A DNA stretch of 64,000 bases from Pantoea sp. IMH (GTDB taxonomy: Bacteria > Pseudomonadota > Gammaproteobacteria > Enterobacterales > Enterobacteriaceae). The notes under the pieces were generated by a model. That model ran no database searches. It was not told the DNA's origin and saw only the letters and a list, made by a program, of their open reading frames with translations. Each line of letters starts with the position of its first letter. Within the stretch, counting starts at the first letter, position 1. Where the stretch lies: the NCBI RefSeq assembly GCF_000599885.1, contig NZ_JFGT01000002.1, positions 744,001 to 808,000 of the forward strand. Direction: 5' to 3'. This document shows positions 1 through 9,298 of the stretch, piece by piece. Position numbers and translations under genes: made by a program.

Positions 1-552
1 TTACTGTTGGGGAAAGCGCTGGGCGTGACTATTTTTACGCATAATAAACTCTGCCTGACGCTTCCGGCGGCGCTTGCACAACGCGACTGGCTGTCGCTAC
101 TGGCCGATCCCGCTCTGCGGATCGGCACGTCAACGCCCCTGTCCGATCCCTCTGGGGATTACACCTGGCAGCTTTTTGATCGTATCGAAAAACAGCATCA
201 AGGTCTGGGAGAGGATCTGAAGCGTCGGGCTCTGAAACTGGTGGGCGGCGCTGACAGTCTTCCCGTTCCGCCGGGGGAACTTGCTGCTACCTGGCTGTTG
301 AAAACCGGACAGGCAGATATTTTTATTGGCTATCAGAGTTATGCTTCACTGATGGCGGCCAGAGCGGATTTTGTCACGCTGCCGGTGCCATCGCCTTATC
401 AGGTTCGTGCCGACTATGCGTTTGCGTTATGTCACCACGCAGCACAACCGCTGGGCGATTTTTTATGTTCGGCAGAGGCGCGGGAGATATTTCTGGAAGC
501 GGGGTTCAGTCATGATAAGGCCGTTTCCGGCCTTAGAGATGATGAGTTATAG
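1..552 (+). CDS. ModA-like periplasmic substrate-binding protein, 5' end outside window
   Basis: The reading frame is open from the first base, so the gene starts upstream and only the last ~183 residues are seen. The visible part resembles the C-terminal lobe of ModA-type (molybdate/oxyanion) ABC binding proteins: an N-terminal segment ending in a hydrophobic strand, then '[13 protein letters not shown]' and a later '[13 protein letters not shown]' segment typical of the hinge and second lobe. Ligand identity cannot be judged from this fragment. The gene is convergent with tyrA and the two stop regions overlap by 6 bp. In E. coli the gene convergent with tyrA is pheA, so this is a different neighbour. 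Function as a solute-binding protein is likely; the specific substrate is a guess. Confidence 0.7.
   Translation, partial: LLLGKALGVTIFTHNKLCLTLPAALAQRDWLSLLADPALRIGTSTPLSDPSGDYTWQLFDRIEKQHQGLGEDLKRRALKLVGGADSLPVPPGELAATWLLKTGQADIFIGYQSYASLMAARADFVTLPVPSPYQVRADYAFALCHHAAQPLGDFLCSAEAREIFLEAGFSHDKAVSGLRDDEL
516..535 (-). terminator. Hairpin downstream of tyrA, inside the convergent gene
   Basis: A perfect 8-bp inverted repeat (TAAGGCCG / CGGCCTTA) closes a four-base loop that reads GAAA on the minus strand, 11 bases past the tyrA stop codon. It lies within the coding end of the convergent binding-protein gene. No T-run follows on either strand, so it may be a 3' stabilising or weak termination structure rather than a full intrinsic terminator. 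Confidence 0.4.
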
Positions 553-1668
553 CCGGTTGTCGTTAGCCTGACGCAGCAGCGTACGGCTTTCCAGCATAAA
601 ACGCTGGGCGTAGTCACCGAACCAGTGCTCCACTTTGCGGAAGCTGTCAATAAAGGCCTGTTTATCGCCCTGTTCAAGCAGCTTGATTGCTTCACCGAAG
701 CGCTGATAATAGCGCTTAATCAGCGCCACATTACTGTCCGAAGACATGATAATGTCCGCATAGAGCTGAGGATCCTGGGCAAACAGGCGTCCAACCATCG
801 CCAGCTCCAGCCGGTAAATCGGTGATGAGAGCGCCAGCAGCTGATCCAGCTGCACATTCTCTTCTGCCAGATGTAACCCGTAGGCGAACGTGGCAAAGTG
901 ACGCAGCGCCTGGATAAAGGCCATATTCTGGTCATGTTCAACCGCACTGGTGCGATGAAGACGCGCTCCCCATACCTGGATCTGCTCCAGAAACCACTGA
1001 TAGGCTTCAGGCTGACGTCCGTCACACCAGACGACAACTTGTTTCGCCAGACTACCGCTGTCCGGACCAAACATAGGATGCAGCCCCAGCACCGGTCCGT
1101 TGTGCGCGGCCAGCATCGCCTGAAGCGGACTGTTTTTCACCGACGCCAGATCTACCAGAATGCAGTCTTCCGGCAGCGCTGGCAGCGTCGCGATCACCTC
1201 TTCAGTAAGATGAATCGGAACGCTGATAATAACCATACCGGCACCGGACAGCAGGCTTTCTGCCTGCGCCCAGTCCTCTTTATCGAGGATTTTTACCTGA
1301 TAGCCGGAGAGCGTCAGCATTTTTTCAAACAGACGCCCCATCTGACCTCTGCCGCCCACGATCACCACGGGACGAAGCGTCGGACAGAGCGTTTTGAAAC
1401 CTTTATCATTCTCACTCGAATAGGACTCACGCATGACCCTGCGTAATACGTCCTCAATCAGATCCGGTGGGACGCCCAGCCGTTCGGCCTCTTTACGTCG
1501 TGAAGCCAGCATAGAGGCTTCACGCTCCGGCACATAGATGGGCAGCCCGTACCGGCTCTTAACTTCTCCGACTTCAGCGACCAGCTCCAGCCTTTTGGCC
1601 AGCAGGTCGAGCAGCGCTTTATCCACATCATCAATTTTATCGCGTAGCGCGGTCAGTTCAGCGACCAT
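547..1668 (-). CDS. tyrA: Bifunctional chorismate mutase / prephenate dehydrogenase (T-protein)
   Basis: The 373-residue protein has an N-terminal AroQ-type chorismate mutase helix bundle (about residues 1-90, opening [16 protein letters not shown]) and then an NAD-binding prephenate dehydrogenase domain with '[16 protein letters not shown]' near residue 103. It converts chorismate to prephenate and on to 4-hydroxyphenylpyruvate, the tyrosine branch, in the cytosol. Length equals the E. coli T-protein. The start lies 2 bases after the aroF stop, so the two genes form one transcript and probably share TyrR control. No truncation or missing motif is apparent. Confidence 0.97.
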   Translation of the reverse strand: MVAELTALRDKIDDVDKALLDLLAKRLELVAEVGEVKSRYGLPIYVPEREASMLASRRKEAERLGVPPDLIEDVLRRVMRESYSSENDKGFKTLCPTLRPVVIVGGRGQMGRLFEKMLTLSGYQVKILDKEDWAQAESLLSGAGMVIISVPIHLTEEVIATLPALPEDCILVDLASVKNSPLQAMLAAHNGPVLGLHPMFGPDSGSLAKQVVVWCDGRQPEAYQWFLEQIQVWGARLHRTSAVEHDQNMAFIQALRHFATFAYGLHLAEENVQLDQLLALSSPIYRLELAMVGRLFAQDPQLYADIIMSSDSNVALIKRYYQRFGEAIKLLEQGDKQAFIDSFRKVEHWFGDYAQRFMLESRTLLRQANDNRL

Positions 1669-1670
1669 TA

Positions 1671-2750
1671 TTACCCCTCTTGTGACACACGCGCCGTCAG
1701 CACGCCGTCTAAATCCCGATGTATTTCACGCAGCAGTTCTTCCGTTGTTTCCCAGTTAATGCAGGCATCGGTCACGGAGACGCCGTAGCGCATCTCACTG
1801 CGCGGCTGTTCGGAAGTCTGATTGCCTTCATGCAGATGGCTTTCCAGCATCAGCCCCATGATCGAGCGGTTGCCATCTTTGATCTGCGCCACGGCGGATT
1901 CTGCCACGCCAGTCTGACGCCGGAAATCTTTATTCGAATTACCGTGACTGCAATCTATCATCAGGGAAGGACGCAGTCCTGCCTGTTGCATCTCTTTTTC
2001 ACACTGCGCCACATCTTCAGGGCCGTAGTTAGGCTGCTTACCGCCGCGCAAAATAACGTGACCATCCGGGTTACCCTGAGTTTGGAGCAGGCAGACCTGG
2101 CCGCTCTGGTTGATTCCGACGAAACGGTGCGGCATAGCGGCCGCGCGCATGGCGTTGATGGCCGTTCCCAGACTGCCGTCCGTGCCGTTTTTAAAACCGA
2201 CCGGCATTGAGAGGCCGGACGCCATTTCACGGTGAGTCTGTGATTCAGTCGTACGGGCGCCAATGGCTGACCAGCTGAACAGGTCGCCAAGGTATTGCGG
2301 GCTGTTAGGATCCAACGCTTCCGTTGCCAGTGGCAAGCCCATTTCGGCCAGATCGAGCAGCAGGCGACGCGCAATATGCAGCCCGGCTTCCATATCGAAA
2401 GAGTTATCCATGAAAGGATCATTAATTAATCCCTTCCAGCCAACGGTAGTACGGGGTTTTTCAAAATAGACGCGCATAACGATATACAGCTGATCCTTCA
2501 GCTGTTCAGACAGGATTTTCAGGTGACGGGCATACTCAAGCGCAGCTTCGGTATCATGAATTGAACAGGGACCGCAGACGACCAGCAGACGGTGATCTTT
2601 GCCGCTGATGATATCGGATATCGTCTGACGGGAAGCGGCAATCTGGTTTTCAAGCGCCTCCGTCAACGGAAACTGTTTTTTCAGTTCCTCCGGCGTAATT
2701 AAGATCTGTTCGTTGGTGATATGAACGTTGTTAAGCGCGTCTTTGTGCAT
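1671..2750 (-). CDS. aroF: 3-deoxy-7-phosphoheptulonate synthase, tyrosine-sensitive type
   Basis: Class I DAHP synthase of 359 residues, condensing phosphoenolpyruvate and erythrose 4-phosphate in the first step of the shikimate pathway. Family blocks are clear: 'VCGPCSIHD' near residue 59, '[15 protein letters not shown]' and '[10 protein letters not shown]'. The sequence is closest to AroF, and the tight coupling to tyrA supports the tyrosine-feedback isoenzyme. Two ATGs are in frame at the start. The second, at 2750, gives MHKDALNN like the E. coli start and sits 9 bases from the AGG of AGGATA; the first, at 2756, is only 3 bases from it. I chose 2750. Confidence 0.96.
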   Translation of the reverse strand: MHKDALNNVHITNEQILITPEELKKQFPLTEALENQIAASRQTISDIISGKDHRLLVVCGPCSIHDTEAALEYARHLKILSEQLKDQLYIVMRVYFEKPRTTVGWKGLINDPFMDNSFDMEAGLHIARRLLLDLAEMGLPLATEALDPNSPQYLGDLFSWSAIGARTTESQTHREMASGLSMPVGFKNGTDGSLGTAINAMRAAAMPHRFVGINQSGQVCLLQTQGNPDGHVILRGGKQPNYGPEDVAQCEKEMQQAGLRPSLMIDCSHGNSNKDFRRQTGVAESAVAQIKDGNRSIMGLMLESHLHEGNQTSEQPRSEMRYGVSVTDACINWETTEELLREIHRDLDGVLTARVSQEG

Positions 2751-2805
2751 GGCCATTATCCTGTTAATTCGTTATGCGTCGGTCACTGTTTAAGCTGTGA
2801 GGGTT

Positions 2806-2833
2806 AATGTATCAGATCGCGTACAAAACTCAA
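2806..2833 (-). promoter_or_regulatory. Predicted aroF-tyrA promoter
   Basis: Read on the minus strand, TTGAGT (2828-2833) and TACATT (2806-2811) are separated by 16 bp and lie about 55 bases before the aroF start codon. A candidate TyrR box covers the spacer and touches the -10 element, as expected for a repressible promoter. Confidence 0.5.
2808..2825 (-). promoter_or_regulatory. Candidate TyrR box 1
   Basis: TGTATCAGATCGCGTACA matches 8 of 12 defined positions of the TyrR consensus TGTAAA-N6-TTTACA, including both outer TGTA and TACA arms. It overlaps the predicted aroF promoter, a repressing position. Confidence 0.5.
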
Positions 2834-2841
2834 TCCTGAGT

Positions 2842-2859
2842 TGTACAGTTTATATTACT
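2842..2859 (-). promoter_or_regulatory. Candidate TyrR box 2
   Basis: TGTACAGTTTATATTACT matches 9 of 12 positions of the TyrR consensus. Its centre is 34 bp upstream of the centre of box 1, just behind the predicted -35 element. Confidence 0.45.
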
Positions 2860-2946
2860 AAAATTAAGCCAGCTCAATAAATCAATTATAAGCTATTGTT
2901 ATATGAAGAATAATTAAAAAACAAAAACCCGCAGACCATCAGAATG

Positions 2947-2964
2947 TGTAATAAAATCGTTACA
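2947..2964 (-). promoter_or_regulatory. Candidate TyrR box 3 (strongest)
   Basis: TGTAATAAAATCGTTACA matches 10 of 12 defined positions of TGTAAA-N6-TTTACA. It lies about 105 bp upstream of box 2. E. coli aroF is also governed by three TyrR boxes, one of them distant, so the arrangement fits the known regulation of this operon. Confidence 0.6.
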
Positions 2965-3235
2965 CCACAACATTACTCTCGCCTGAAAGCTAAGTGGAGT
3001 GAATTCTTTACTTTTAAACCTCCATAACTTGCTGAGCCGCTTCGCTTAACTCAGGCGACCTGATGCCTGCCCTGATTAACGGCATGTGTCGCGCTTACTG
3101 AGGGGTAGCTGGCAGGCCAAACATCGAAGGCACGTTTATTCAGTTTGAAAAAAGGGTTTCATCACAACCTAAGGTTACGTTATACAGAGACCATTAAGTC
3201 CCGACCGACCAAACAGGATGAAAAGGAGAATAACG
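2965..3235. other. Intergenic remainder between aroF control region and acetyltransferase
   Basis: The aroF-to-acetyltransferase gap totals 485 bp; the part nearest aroF holds the promoter and TyrR boxes. The rest contains no ORF with a ribosome-binding site, no tRNA and no clear terminator. Only the Shine-Dalgarno AAGGAGA at 3222-3228, serving the next gene, stands out. Confidence 0.6.
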
Positions 3236-3748
3236 TTGAAGATAGCGTTTCGCCCGTTCAGAAATGAAGATGCCCCAGCGTTTGCGGCCGCCGTTAATAG
3301 TTCCCTCGATACCCTTCTCCCCTGGCTAACATGGCCTCATGCTGGCTTTACCAAAGAAGAAGCCCGCTGCTGGTTTGCAGTGACCCGGCTGATGCGGGAG
3401 AAAGGCAGCGCTAACGAACTGGGAATGTTTGCTGAGGATGGCCGCCTGCTTGGTGGTGCCGGTCTACGTTACTCTGTTGAGCAACGCAATCTCTGCTCTA
3501 TTGGCTACTGGGTTCCTACTTGTGAACAACGTCAGGGAGTTGCCAGTCAGGCTGTACGTTATTTGCTGGCGCAAGCCTGGCAAAGCCCGGAAAGGGATAC
3601 GGTGGAAATTCTTGCCGCCGAGGAGAACATCGCCAGCCGGGGTGTGGCGGTGCGTTGTGGCGCGGAGTTTAAAGGGATTCAGTATGGTCTGGCGATTCTG
3701 GATAGCGGGCCAGTGAACACGGCGGTTTATCATTTTTACCGGCCTTAA
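3236..3748 (+). CDS. GNAT-family N-acetyltransferase (RimJ/RimL-like)
   Basis: Predicted 170-residue cytosolic acetyltransferase. The acetyl-CoA binding signature of the GNAT fold is visible in the middle of the protein: a beta strand 'SIGYWVP' followed by the Q/R-x-x-G-x-A type loop 'EQRQGVASQAV'. The C-terminal half has the usual 'RCGAEFKGI' strand. The overall pattern resembles the RimJ/RimL group, which modifies protein N-termini or small amines, but the acceptor is unknown. An in-frame ATG at 3218 exists. The strong Shine-Dalgarno AAGGAGA lies inside that extension and is correctly spaced for a TTG at 3236, so I take TTG as the start. The gene appears monocistronic. Confidence 0.75.
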   Translation: MKIAFRPFRNEDAPAFAAAVNSSLDTLLPWLTWPHAGFTKEEARCWFAVTRLMREKGSANELGMFAEDGRLLGGAGLRYSVEQRNLCSIGYWVPTCEQRQGVASQAVRYLLAQAWQSPERDTVEILAAEENIASRGVAVRCGAEFKGIQYGLAILDSGPVNTAVYHFYRP

Positions 3749-3759
3749 CGACCTTATTA

Positions 3760-3936
3760 AAGCAGCTTACTTTGCCAGGGATCTCTGCAGCCAAAGAAAC
3801 GACTTACTCTGGCGTGAAGCTTCCTTGTATCGATGAAACGCTGTTCCCTGCCATAAACGGCCCCCACATCCTGGAAAAGACATACGCGGGCCTTAACGTT
3901 CCCCTCTGCCAATAAAACGGCTTATTCTGGCGGGAA
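3760..3936 (+). repeat. Degenerate short direct repeats in the intergenic gap
   Basis: The 295-bp gap between the acetyltransferase and the next gene holds related 22-base units at 3797-3818 and 3915-3936. They differ at only three positions and share AAACG.CTTA.TCTGGCG. A weaker third copy lies at 3760-3781. The last copy sits in the right half of a hairpin (3897-3938) whose outer arms are CGTTCCC and GGGAACG. No known REP or ERIC consensus is matched by eye. This may be a decayed small mobile repeat. Confidence 0.5.
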
Positions 3937-4043
3937 CGACCCCATCAGCCAGTGTGAGTGGCCTCGCCGCGGTACGCCTGTTATCAGCTGTATTATTTAC
4001 TCCTTTTGCTATAACCTCTTTTTTTCCTGTAAAGGATGCTCTC

Positions 4044-4736
4044 ATGAAATCTCCACTTCGACTGGCCCTTGTTGGTGATTATCGTTCTTCCGCTGTTGCT
4101 CACCAGGCAATTCCCTCCGCCGTCGCCCTTGCCGCTGCTTCGCTGAACCTCTCAGCAATAGCCGAATGGGTGCCGACAGAAACGATAACCAGCTCTGCCC
4201 TGTTTCAACATTTCGACGCCATCTGGGTTGTTCCCGGTAGCCCTTATCAAAACGATGAAGGTGCCTATCTGGCGATTACCTGTGCGCGGGAGAATAACGT
4301 GCCATTCCTGGGCTCCTGTGGCGGCTTTCAGTATGCCGTTATCGAATATGCCCGCAATGTGATGGGCTGGCATGACGCCGCCCATGCGGAAACAGAGACT
4401 GAGGGGCGCGTGGTTATTTCACCGCTCAGCTGCTCGCTGGTGGAAAAAACGGGCGATGTTGTGCTGAAACCGGGATCTCTTATTGCCCGTGCCTATGGCA
4501 AACTGGAAACGAACGAGGGCTACCACTGTAACTTCGGCGTCAATCCGGACTTCGTGCAGGCGCTTGGAGATTTTCCGTTACGCATTACGGCATGGGACAG
4601 TGAGGGAGATGTACGGGGCATTGAACTGCCCGATCATAAGTTTTTTATCGCCACGCTGTTCCAGTCGGAACGCGCCGCGCTGCGCAACGCCCTTTCGCCG
4701 CTGGTCGTATCGCTGCTCCAGGCTGCCCGTCGCTAA
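4044..4736 (+). CDS. CTP-synthase C-terminal-domain-related class I amidotransferase-like protein
   Basis: A 230-residue stand-alone protein resembling only the glutaminase half of CTP synthase (PyrG). The nucleophile elbow is present as 'GSCGGFQY' with Cys92. The element corresponding to 'QFHPEF' in PyrG reads 'LFQSER' (residues 206-210), so the catalytic His is Gln while the Glu is kept. 'NEGYHCNFGVNP' matches the PyrG segment before it. I know of a family annotated as 'CTP synthase C-terminal region-related (seleno)protein' with this layout; here the active residue is an ordinary Cys. No synthetase domain is nearby, so the reaction is unknown. The ATG at 4044 is chosen over upstream GTG codons because it follows AAAGGA. 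Confidence 0.75.
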   Translation: MKSPLRLALVGDYRSSAVAHQAIPSAVALAAASLNLSAIAEWVPTETITSSALFQHFDAIWVVPGSPYQNDEGAYLAITCARENNVPFLGSCGGFQYAVIEYARNVMGWHDAAHAETETEGRVVISPLSCSLVEKTGDVVLKPGSLIARAYGKLETNEGYHCNFGVNPDFVQALGDFPLRITAWDSEGDVRGIELPDHKFFIATLFQSERAALRNALSPLVVSLLQAARR

Positions 4737-4745
4737 ATGACAGGC

Positions 4746-4775
4746 AAAAAAAAGGGCCGACCTTGCGGTCAGCCC
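4746..4775 (-). terminator. Intrinsic terminator of the rpsP-rimM-trmD-rplS operon
   Basis: On the minus strand a 9-bp stem (GGGCTGACC / GGTCGGCCC, one G-U pair) with a GCAA tetraloop is followed by eight T residues, 16 bases past the rplS stop. Confidence 0.9.
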
Positions 4776-4791
4776 CTTGTTCACTATTAAC

Positions 4792-5969
<1,178 letters not shown>

Positions 5970-6004
5970 CGACTGCGCGGGCGTTTTACCGTCTCGTACG
6001 GAGC

Positions 6005-6553
6005 TCAAAAACCAGGATCCCAATCGACTTCAATCGTGCCGGTAGTGAGATCGACATTCTTGATAACCTGTCCATCAAGGAACGGAATCAGCCGCTCCTT
6101 CGCACCAAATGCATCCTTCAGGTTTGCCTTAACGACGAGAACGTCGTTCGAACCAGTTTCCATCAGCTCAGTGACTTTTCCCAGTTCGTAACCCTGAGTG
6201 GTAACTACCTGGCAACCGATAAGGTCTTTCCAGTAGTAGTCGCCGTTTTCAAGGGCCGGCAGCTGAACAGAATCCACGACAATTTCGCAATTGGTCAGCA
6301 GACCTGCAGCATCACGATCGTCAATGCCTTTGACTTTGATGATCATGTCCTGATTGTGGCGCTTCCAGCCTTCCAGCTCGATAAGCTGCCATTGACCCGC
6401 CCGCTGGATAAACCACGGCTGATAGTCAAAAATGCTTTCGGCATCTTCGGTGGAGGAAAACACTTTGAGCCAACCACGGATACCGTAGGCCGACCCCATC
6501 TTCCCCAGTACTAATGGGTTAGCGGGAGACTGCGCGGCGAGTTGCTTGCTCAT
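6005..6553 (-). CDS. rimM: Ribosome maturation factor RimM
   Basis: 182-residue 16S processing factor that binds S19 and assists maturation of the 30S head. An N-terminal RimM barrel ('[21 protein letters not shown]') is followed by a PRC-barrel ('[13 protein letters not shown]...[12 protein letters not shown]'). The start at MSKQLAAQ matches E. coli. An upstream in-frame ATG three codons earlier is less likely. Second gene of the operon. Confidence 0.97.
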   Translation of the reverse strand: MSKQLAAQSPANPLVLGKMGSAYGIRGWLKVFSSTEDAESIFDYQPWFIQRAGQWQLIELEGWKRHNQDMIIKVKGIDDRDAAGLLTNCEIVVDSVQLPALENGDYYWKDLIGCQVVTTQGYELGKVTELMETGSNDVLVVKANLKDAFGAKERLIPFLDGQVIKNVDLTTGTIEVDWDPGF

Positions 6554-6571
6554 GTTGACCACCGTGACAGA

Positions 6572-6820
6572 TTAAGCTGCTTTCTTAGCTTCTTTGATCA
6601 GCGCACCAACGCGATCGGAAACAGTAGCGCCCTGGCCAACCCAGTGCTCAATGCGGTCCAGATCCAGACGCAGTGCTTCAGCCTGACCAGATGCGATCGG
6701 GTTGAAGAAACCAACGCGCTCGATGAAACGACCGTTGCGAGCATTACGGCTGTCAGTAACGACGACCTGATAGAACGGACGCTTTTTAGCGCCGTGACGT
6801 GCCAAACGAATTGTTACCAT
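6572..6820 (-). CDS. rpsP: 30S ribosomal protein S16
   Basis: 82-residue protein beginning [20 protein letters not shown], the S16 family signature. It is the first gene of the rpsP-rimM-trmD-rplS operon; rimM starts 18 bases after its stop. A large GC-rich hairpin sits in the sequence upstream. Confidence 0.98.
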   Translation of the reverse strand: MVTIRLARHGAKKRPFYQVVVTDSRNARNGRFIERVGFFNPIASGQAEALRLDLDRIEHWVGQGATVSDRVGALIKEAKKAA

Positions 6821-6846
6821 AACATCCTCTTTAGTGAATAAAACAA

Positions 6847-6878
6847 CCGGGCCCCATTGAGGGAACGGGGCCCGGGTG
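6847..6878 (-). terminator. GC-rich hairpin between ffh and rpsP
   Basis: Arms CCGGGCCCC (6848-6856) and GGGGCCCGG (6868-6876) pair perfectly around an 11-base loop. On the minus strand TTGTTTTATT follows, then the rpsP ribosome-binding site. It can act as the ffh terminator or as a leader attenuator of the rpsP operon; sequence alone does not decide. Confidence 0.65.
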
Positions 6879-6897
6879 CAATATAAAAAGCCCGAAA

Positions 6898-6925
6898 ATT
6901 TTACTCATTTTGGCGTAAAAAGCAA
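6898..6925 (-). promoter_or_regulatory. Possible promoter for the rpsP operon
   Basis: TTGCTT (6920-6925) and TAAATT (6898-6903) on the minus strand are spaced 16 bp, between ffh and the rpsP hairpin. Both elements are imperfect, so this is only a candidate. Confidence 0.35.
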
Positions 6926-6956
6926 TCTAATTCGCCCGAGTCGCTTTTCGGCTGAT

Positions 6957-8318
6957 TTAACGTCCCGGGAAGCCCGGCGGCATCATACCTTTCATGCCGC
7001 GCATCATCTTCGCCATTCCGCCCTTTTTCATCTTCTTCATCATGCGCTGCATGTCGTCAAACTGCTTCAGCAAGCGGTTAACGTCCTGCACCTGCATACC
7101 TGAACCTGTTGCGATGCGGCGTTTACGGGAACCTTTAATGATTTCCGGTTTTTCACGCTCTTTACGCGTCATGGAGTTAATCATCGCCTCCATCCGCACC
7201 AGCACTTTGTCATCCATCTGCGACTTCACATTATCTGGCAGCTGCCCCATGCCAGGCAATTTGCCCATCAGGCTGGCCATGCCGCCCATGTTGCGCATCT
7301 GCTTAAGCTGATCCAGAAAGTCATTCAGATCAAAACCGTCGCCCTTCTTCATCTTGGTGGCGAGCTTCTCAGCCTGGGCACGGTCGACTTTACTTTCAAT
7401 ATCTTCAATCAGCGACAGTACGTCGCCCATGCCCAGAATGCGCGAGGCAATGCGCTCCGGGTAAAACGGCTCCAGCGCATCGGTCTTTTCACCGACACCC
7501 ATGAATTTGATCGGCTTACCGGTAATATGACGAATCGACAACGCAGCACCGCCACGCGCATCCCCATCAACCTTGGTCAGTACGACGCCGGTCAGCGGCA
7601 GCGCTTCATTAAACGCCTTCGCGGTGTTGGCGGCATCCTGGCCGGTCATCGCATCGACCACAAACAGGGTTTCTACCGGATTAATCGCGGCGTGAACCTG
7701 TTTGATCTCGTCCATCATCGCTTCGTCGACATGTAAACGACCCGCGGTATCTACCAGCAGCACATCGTAAAATTTCAGCTTTGCCTGCTGCAGCGCGTTT
7801 TTCACGATATCGACCGGTTTCTGGCTGAGATCGGAAGGACAGAAATCAACCCCAACCTGTTCGGCCAGCGTTTCAAGCTGTTTTATCGCCGCAGGGCGAT
7901 AGACGTCAGCAGAGACGACCAGCACCTTTTTCTTGTGCTTTTCACGCAGAAATTTACCCAGCTTACCGACGCTGGTGGTTTTACCCGCACCTTGCAGGCC
8001 AGCCATCAGCACCACGGCTGGCGGCTGGGCTGCCAGGTTGAGGGTATTATTTTCGGCCCCCATTGCGGCAACCAGTTCGCCCTGCACTATTTTGACGAAT
8101 TCCTGCCCCGGCGTCAGGCTCTTATTAACATCATGCCCCACCGCACGCTCTTTGACGCGGCTAATGAAGTCACGCACGACCGGCAGCGCAACGTCCGCTT
8201 CGAGCAGCGCCATGCGCACTTCGCGCAGGGTATCTTTAATATTGTCTTCGGTCAGCCGTCCACGGCCGCTGATATTGCGCAGGGTTTGCGACAATCTGTC
8301 GGTTAAATTATCAAACAT
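6957..8318 (-). CDS. ffh: Signal recognition particle protein, SRP54 homologue
   Basis: GTPase subunit of the bacterial signal recognition particle, which with 4.5S RNA delivers inner-membrane proteins to FtsY. The 453 residues equal the E. coli length. The N domain comes first, then the G domain with 'GLQGAGKTT' near residue 103, 'DTAGR' and 'TKVDGDARGG', then the methionine-rich M domain with a C-terminus full of Met/Lys ('MQRMMKKMKKGGMAKMMRGM'). The start MFDNLTDRLS at 8318 is preferred to an upstream in-frame start because it matches the family. Confidence 0.98.
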   Translation of the reverse strand: MFDNLTDRLSQTLRNISGRGRLTEDNIKDTLREVRMALLEADVALPVVRDFISRVKERAVGHDVNKSLTPGQEFVKIVQGELVAAMGAENNTLNLAAQPPAVVLMAGLQGAGKTTSVGKLGKFLREKHKKKVLVVSADVYRPAAIKQLETLAEQVGVDFCPSDLSQKPVDIVKNALQQAKLKFYDVLLVDTAGRLHVDEAMMDEIKQVHAAINPVETLFVVDAMTGQDAANTAKAFNEALPLTGVVLTKVDGDARGGAALSIRHITGKPIKFMGVGEKTDALEPFYPERIASRILGMGDVLSLIEDIESKVDRAQAEKLATKMKKGDGFDLNDFLDQLKQMRNMGGMASLMGKLPGMGQLPDNVKSQMDDKVLVRMEAMINSMTRKEREKPEIIKGSRKRRIATGSGMQVQDVNRLLKQFDDMQRMMKKMKKGGMAKMMRGMKGMMPPGFPGR

Positions 8319-8367
8319 CGTCTCTCGCTCGCGTAATGAGAGGTCGCCAGGCGACACAATGGGGCGG

Positions 8368-8396
8368 ATTATAACATGAAGCTGTAGCGATCTCAG
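8368..8396 (-). promoter_or_regulatory. Predicted ffh promoter
   Basis: Minus-strand CTGAGA (8391-8396) and a consensus TATAAT (8368-8373) are spaced 17 bp, about 50 bases upstream of the ffh start. Confidence 0.55.
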
Positions 8397-8415
8397 CCAT
8401 CAGCGTTGAGATCGT

Positions 8416-8444
8416 TTGGAGCCAGAAGCGGCTGGCGCTATACT
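8416..8444 (+). promoter_or_regulatory. Predicted ypjD promoter
   Basis: TTGGAG (8416-8421) and TATACT (8439-8444) are spaced 17 bp, ending 37 bases before the ypjD ATG. It is divergent from the ffh promoter in the same 160-bp gap. Confidence 0.5.
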
Positions 8445-8481
8445 GGTTTTTTTCTTATCTGGCCGGTACCTGACACTTCTT

Positions 8482-9273
8482 ATGTCCGTTTTTTCGATTC
8501 TGGCGCTTCTCGCCTACTCTTGCAGCCTTGCACTGATCGTCCCGAGCCTGCTTCGCAAGCAGAGCGGCTGGCGTCGCCTGGCGGTCATGTCAGCCATTGT
8601 GGCGCTGGTGTGCCACGCCGTCGCCCTGCAGCAGCGCATTTTTGCCTTCGACAACGGCCAGAATCTCAGCCTGTTGAATATTGGCTCGCTGGTCAGCCTG
8701 CTGATATGCGCCATTATGACCATCGTTGCGTCACGCAACCGGGGCTGGATCCTGCTGCCCATTGTGTACAGCTTCGCATTGATCAATCTTGCCTTTGCGA
8801 CCTTCGTGCCTAACGCCTTCATCACGCATCTGGAAACGACGCCAGGGATGATGGTGCATATTGGTCTGGCGCTGTTTGCCTATGCTACGCTGATTATTGC
8901 CGCGCTGTATGCGCTACAACTGGCGTGGATAGACTATCTTCTTAAGAACAAGAAGCTGGCATTCAGTCACGATATTCCGCCGCTGATGACGATTGAACGT
9001 AAAATGTTCCACATCACGCAGGTTGGCGTCGTGTTGCTGACGCTGGTACTCTGTACCGGTTTGTTTTATATGGATAACTTATTCAGCCGCGAGAATATTG
9101 ATAAAGCCGTGCTCTCTATCCTCGCCTGGTTTGTCTATATCGTTTTGCTCTGGGGTCACTATCATGAGGGCTGGCGTGGACGCCGCGTCGCATGGTTCAA
9201 CTGCGGTGGGGCTTTTCTGCTGACCATGGCTTACTTCGGTAGCCGCATGCTTCAGCACTTTTTAACCTCCTGA
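8482..9273 (+). CDS. ypjD: Inner-membrane protein of the CcsA/cytochrome c assembly family (YpjD)
   Basis: 263-residue polytopic membrane protein with about eight hydrophobic helices, very similar to E. coli YpjD ('LLWGHYHEGWRGRRV' near the C-terminus). It belongs to the CcsA/CcmF-like fold family whose members handle haem, but no haem role is shown for YpjD. The start at 8482 (MSVFSILALLAYS) matches the E. coli N-terminus; an open extension of 22 codons upstream lacks conservation. It is divergent from ffh and 25 bases upstream of yfjD, with which it is probably co-transcribed, as in E. coli. Confidence 0.9.
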   Translation: MSVFSILALLAYSCSLALIVPSLLRKQSGWRRLAVMSAIVALVCHAVALQQRIFAFDNGQNLSLLNIGSLVSLLICAIMTIVASRNRGWILLPIVYSFALINLAFATFVPNAFITHLETTPGMMVHIGLALFAYATLIIAALYALQLAWIDYLLKNKKLAFSHDIPPLMTIERKMFHITQVGVVLLTLVLCTGLFYMDNLFSRENIDKAVLSILAWFVYIVLLWGHYHEGWRGRRVAWFNCGGAFLLTMAYFGSRMLQHFLTS

Positions 9274-9298
9274 CCCTCAACTTTAAGGAATTTCCTCG

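Noticed and set aside
3218-3235. ATG at 3218 as start of the acetyltransferase
   Set aside because: It has no ribosome site upstream, and its own codons contain the AAGGAGA that serves the TTG at 3236.
4315-4323. Selenocysteine in the amidotransferase-like protein, suggested by family annotations
   Set aside because: The residue at the nucleophile elbow is encoded by TGT (Cys), and no in-frame TGA occurs in the gene.
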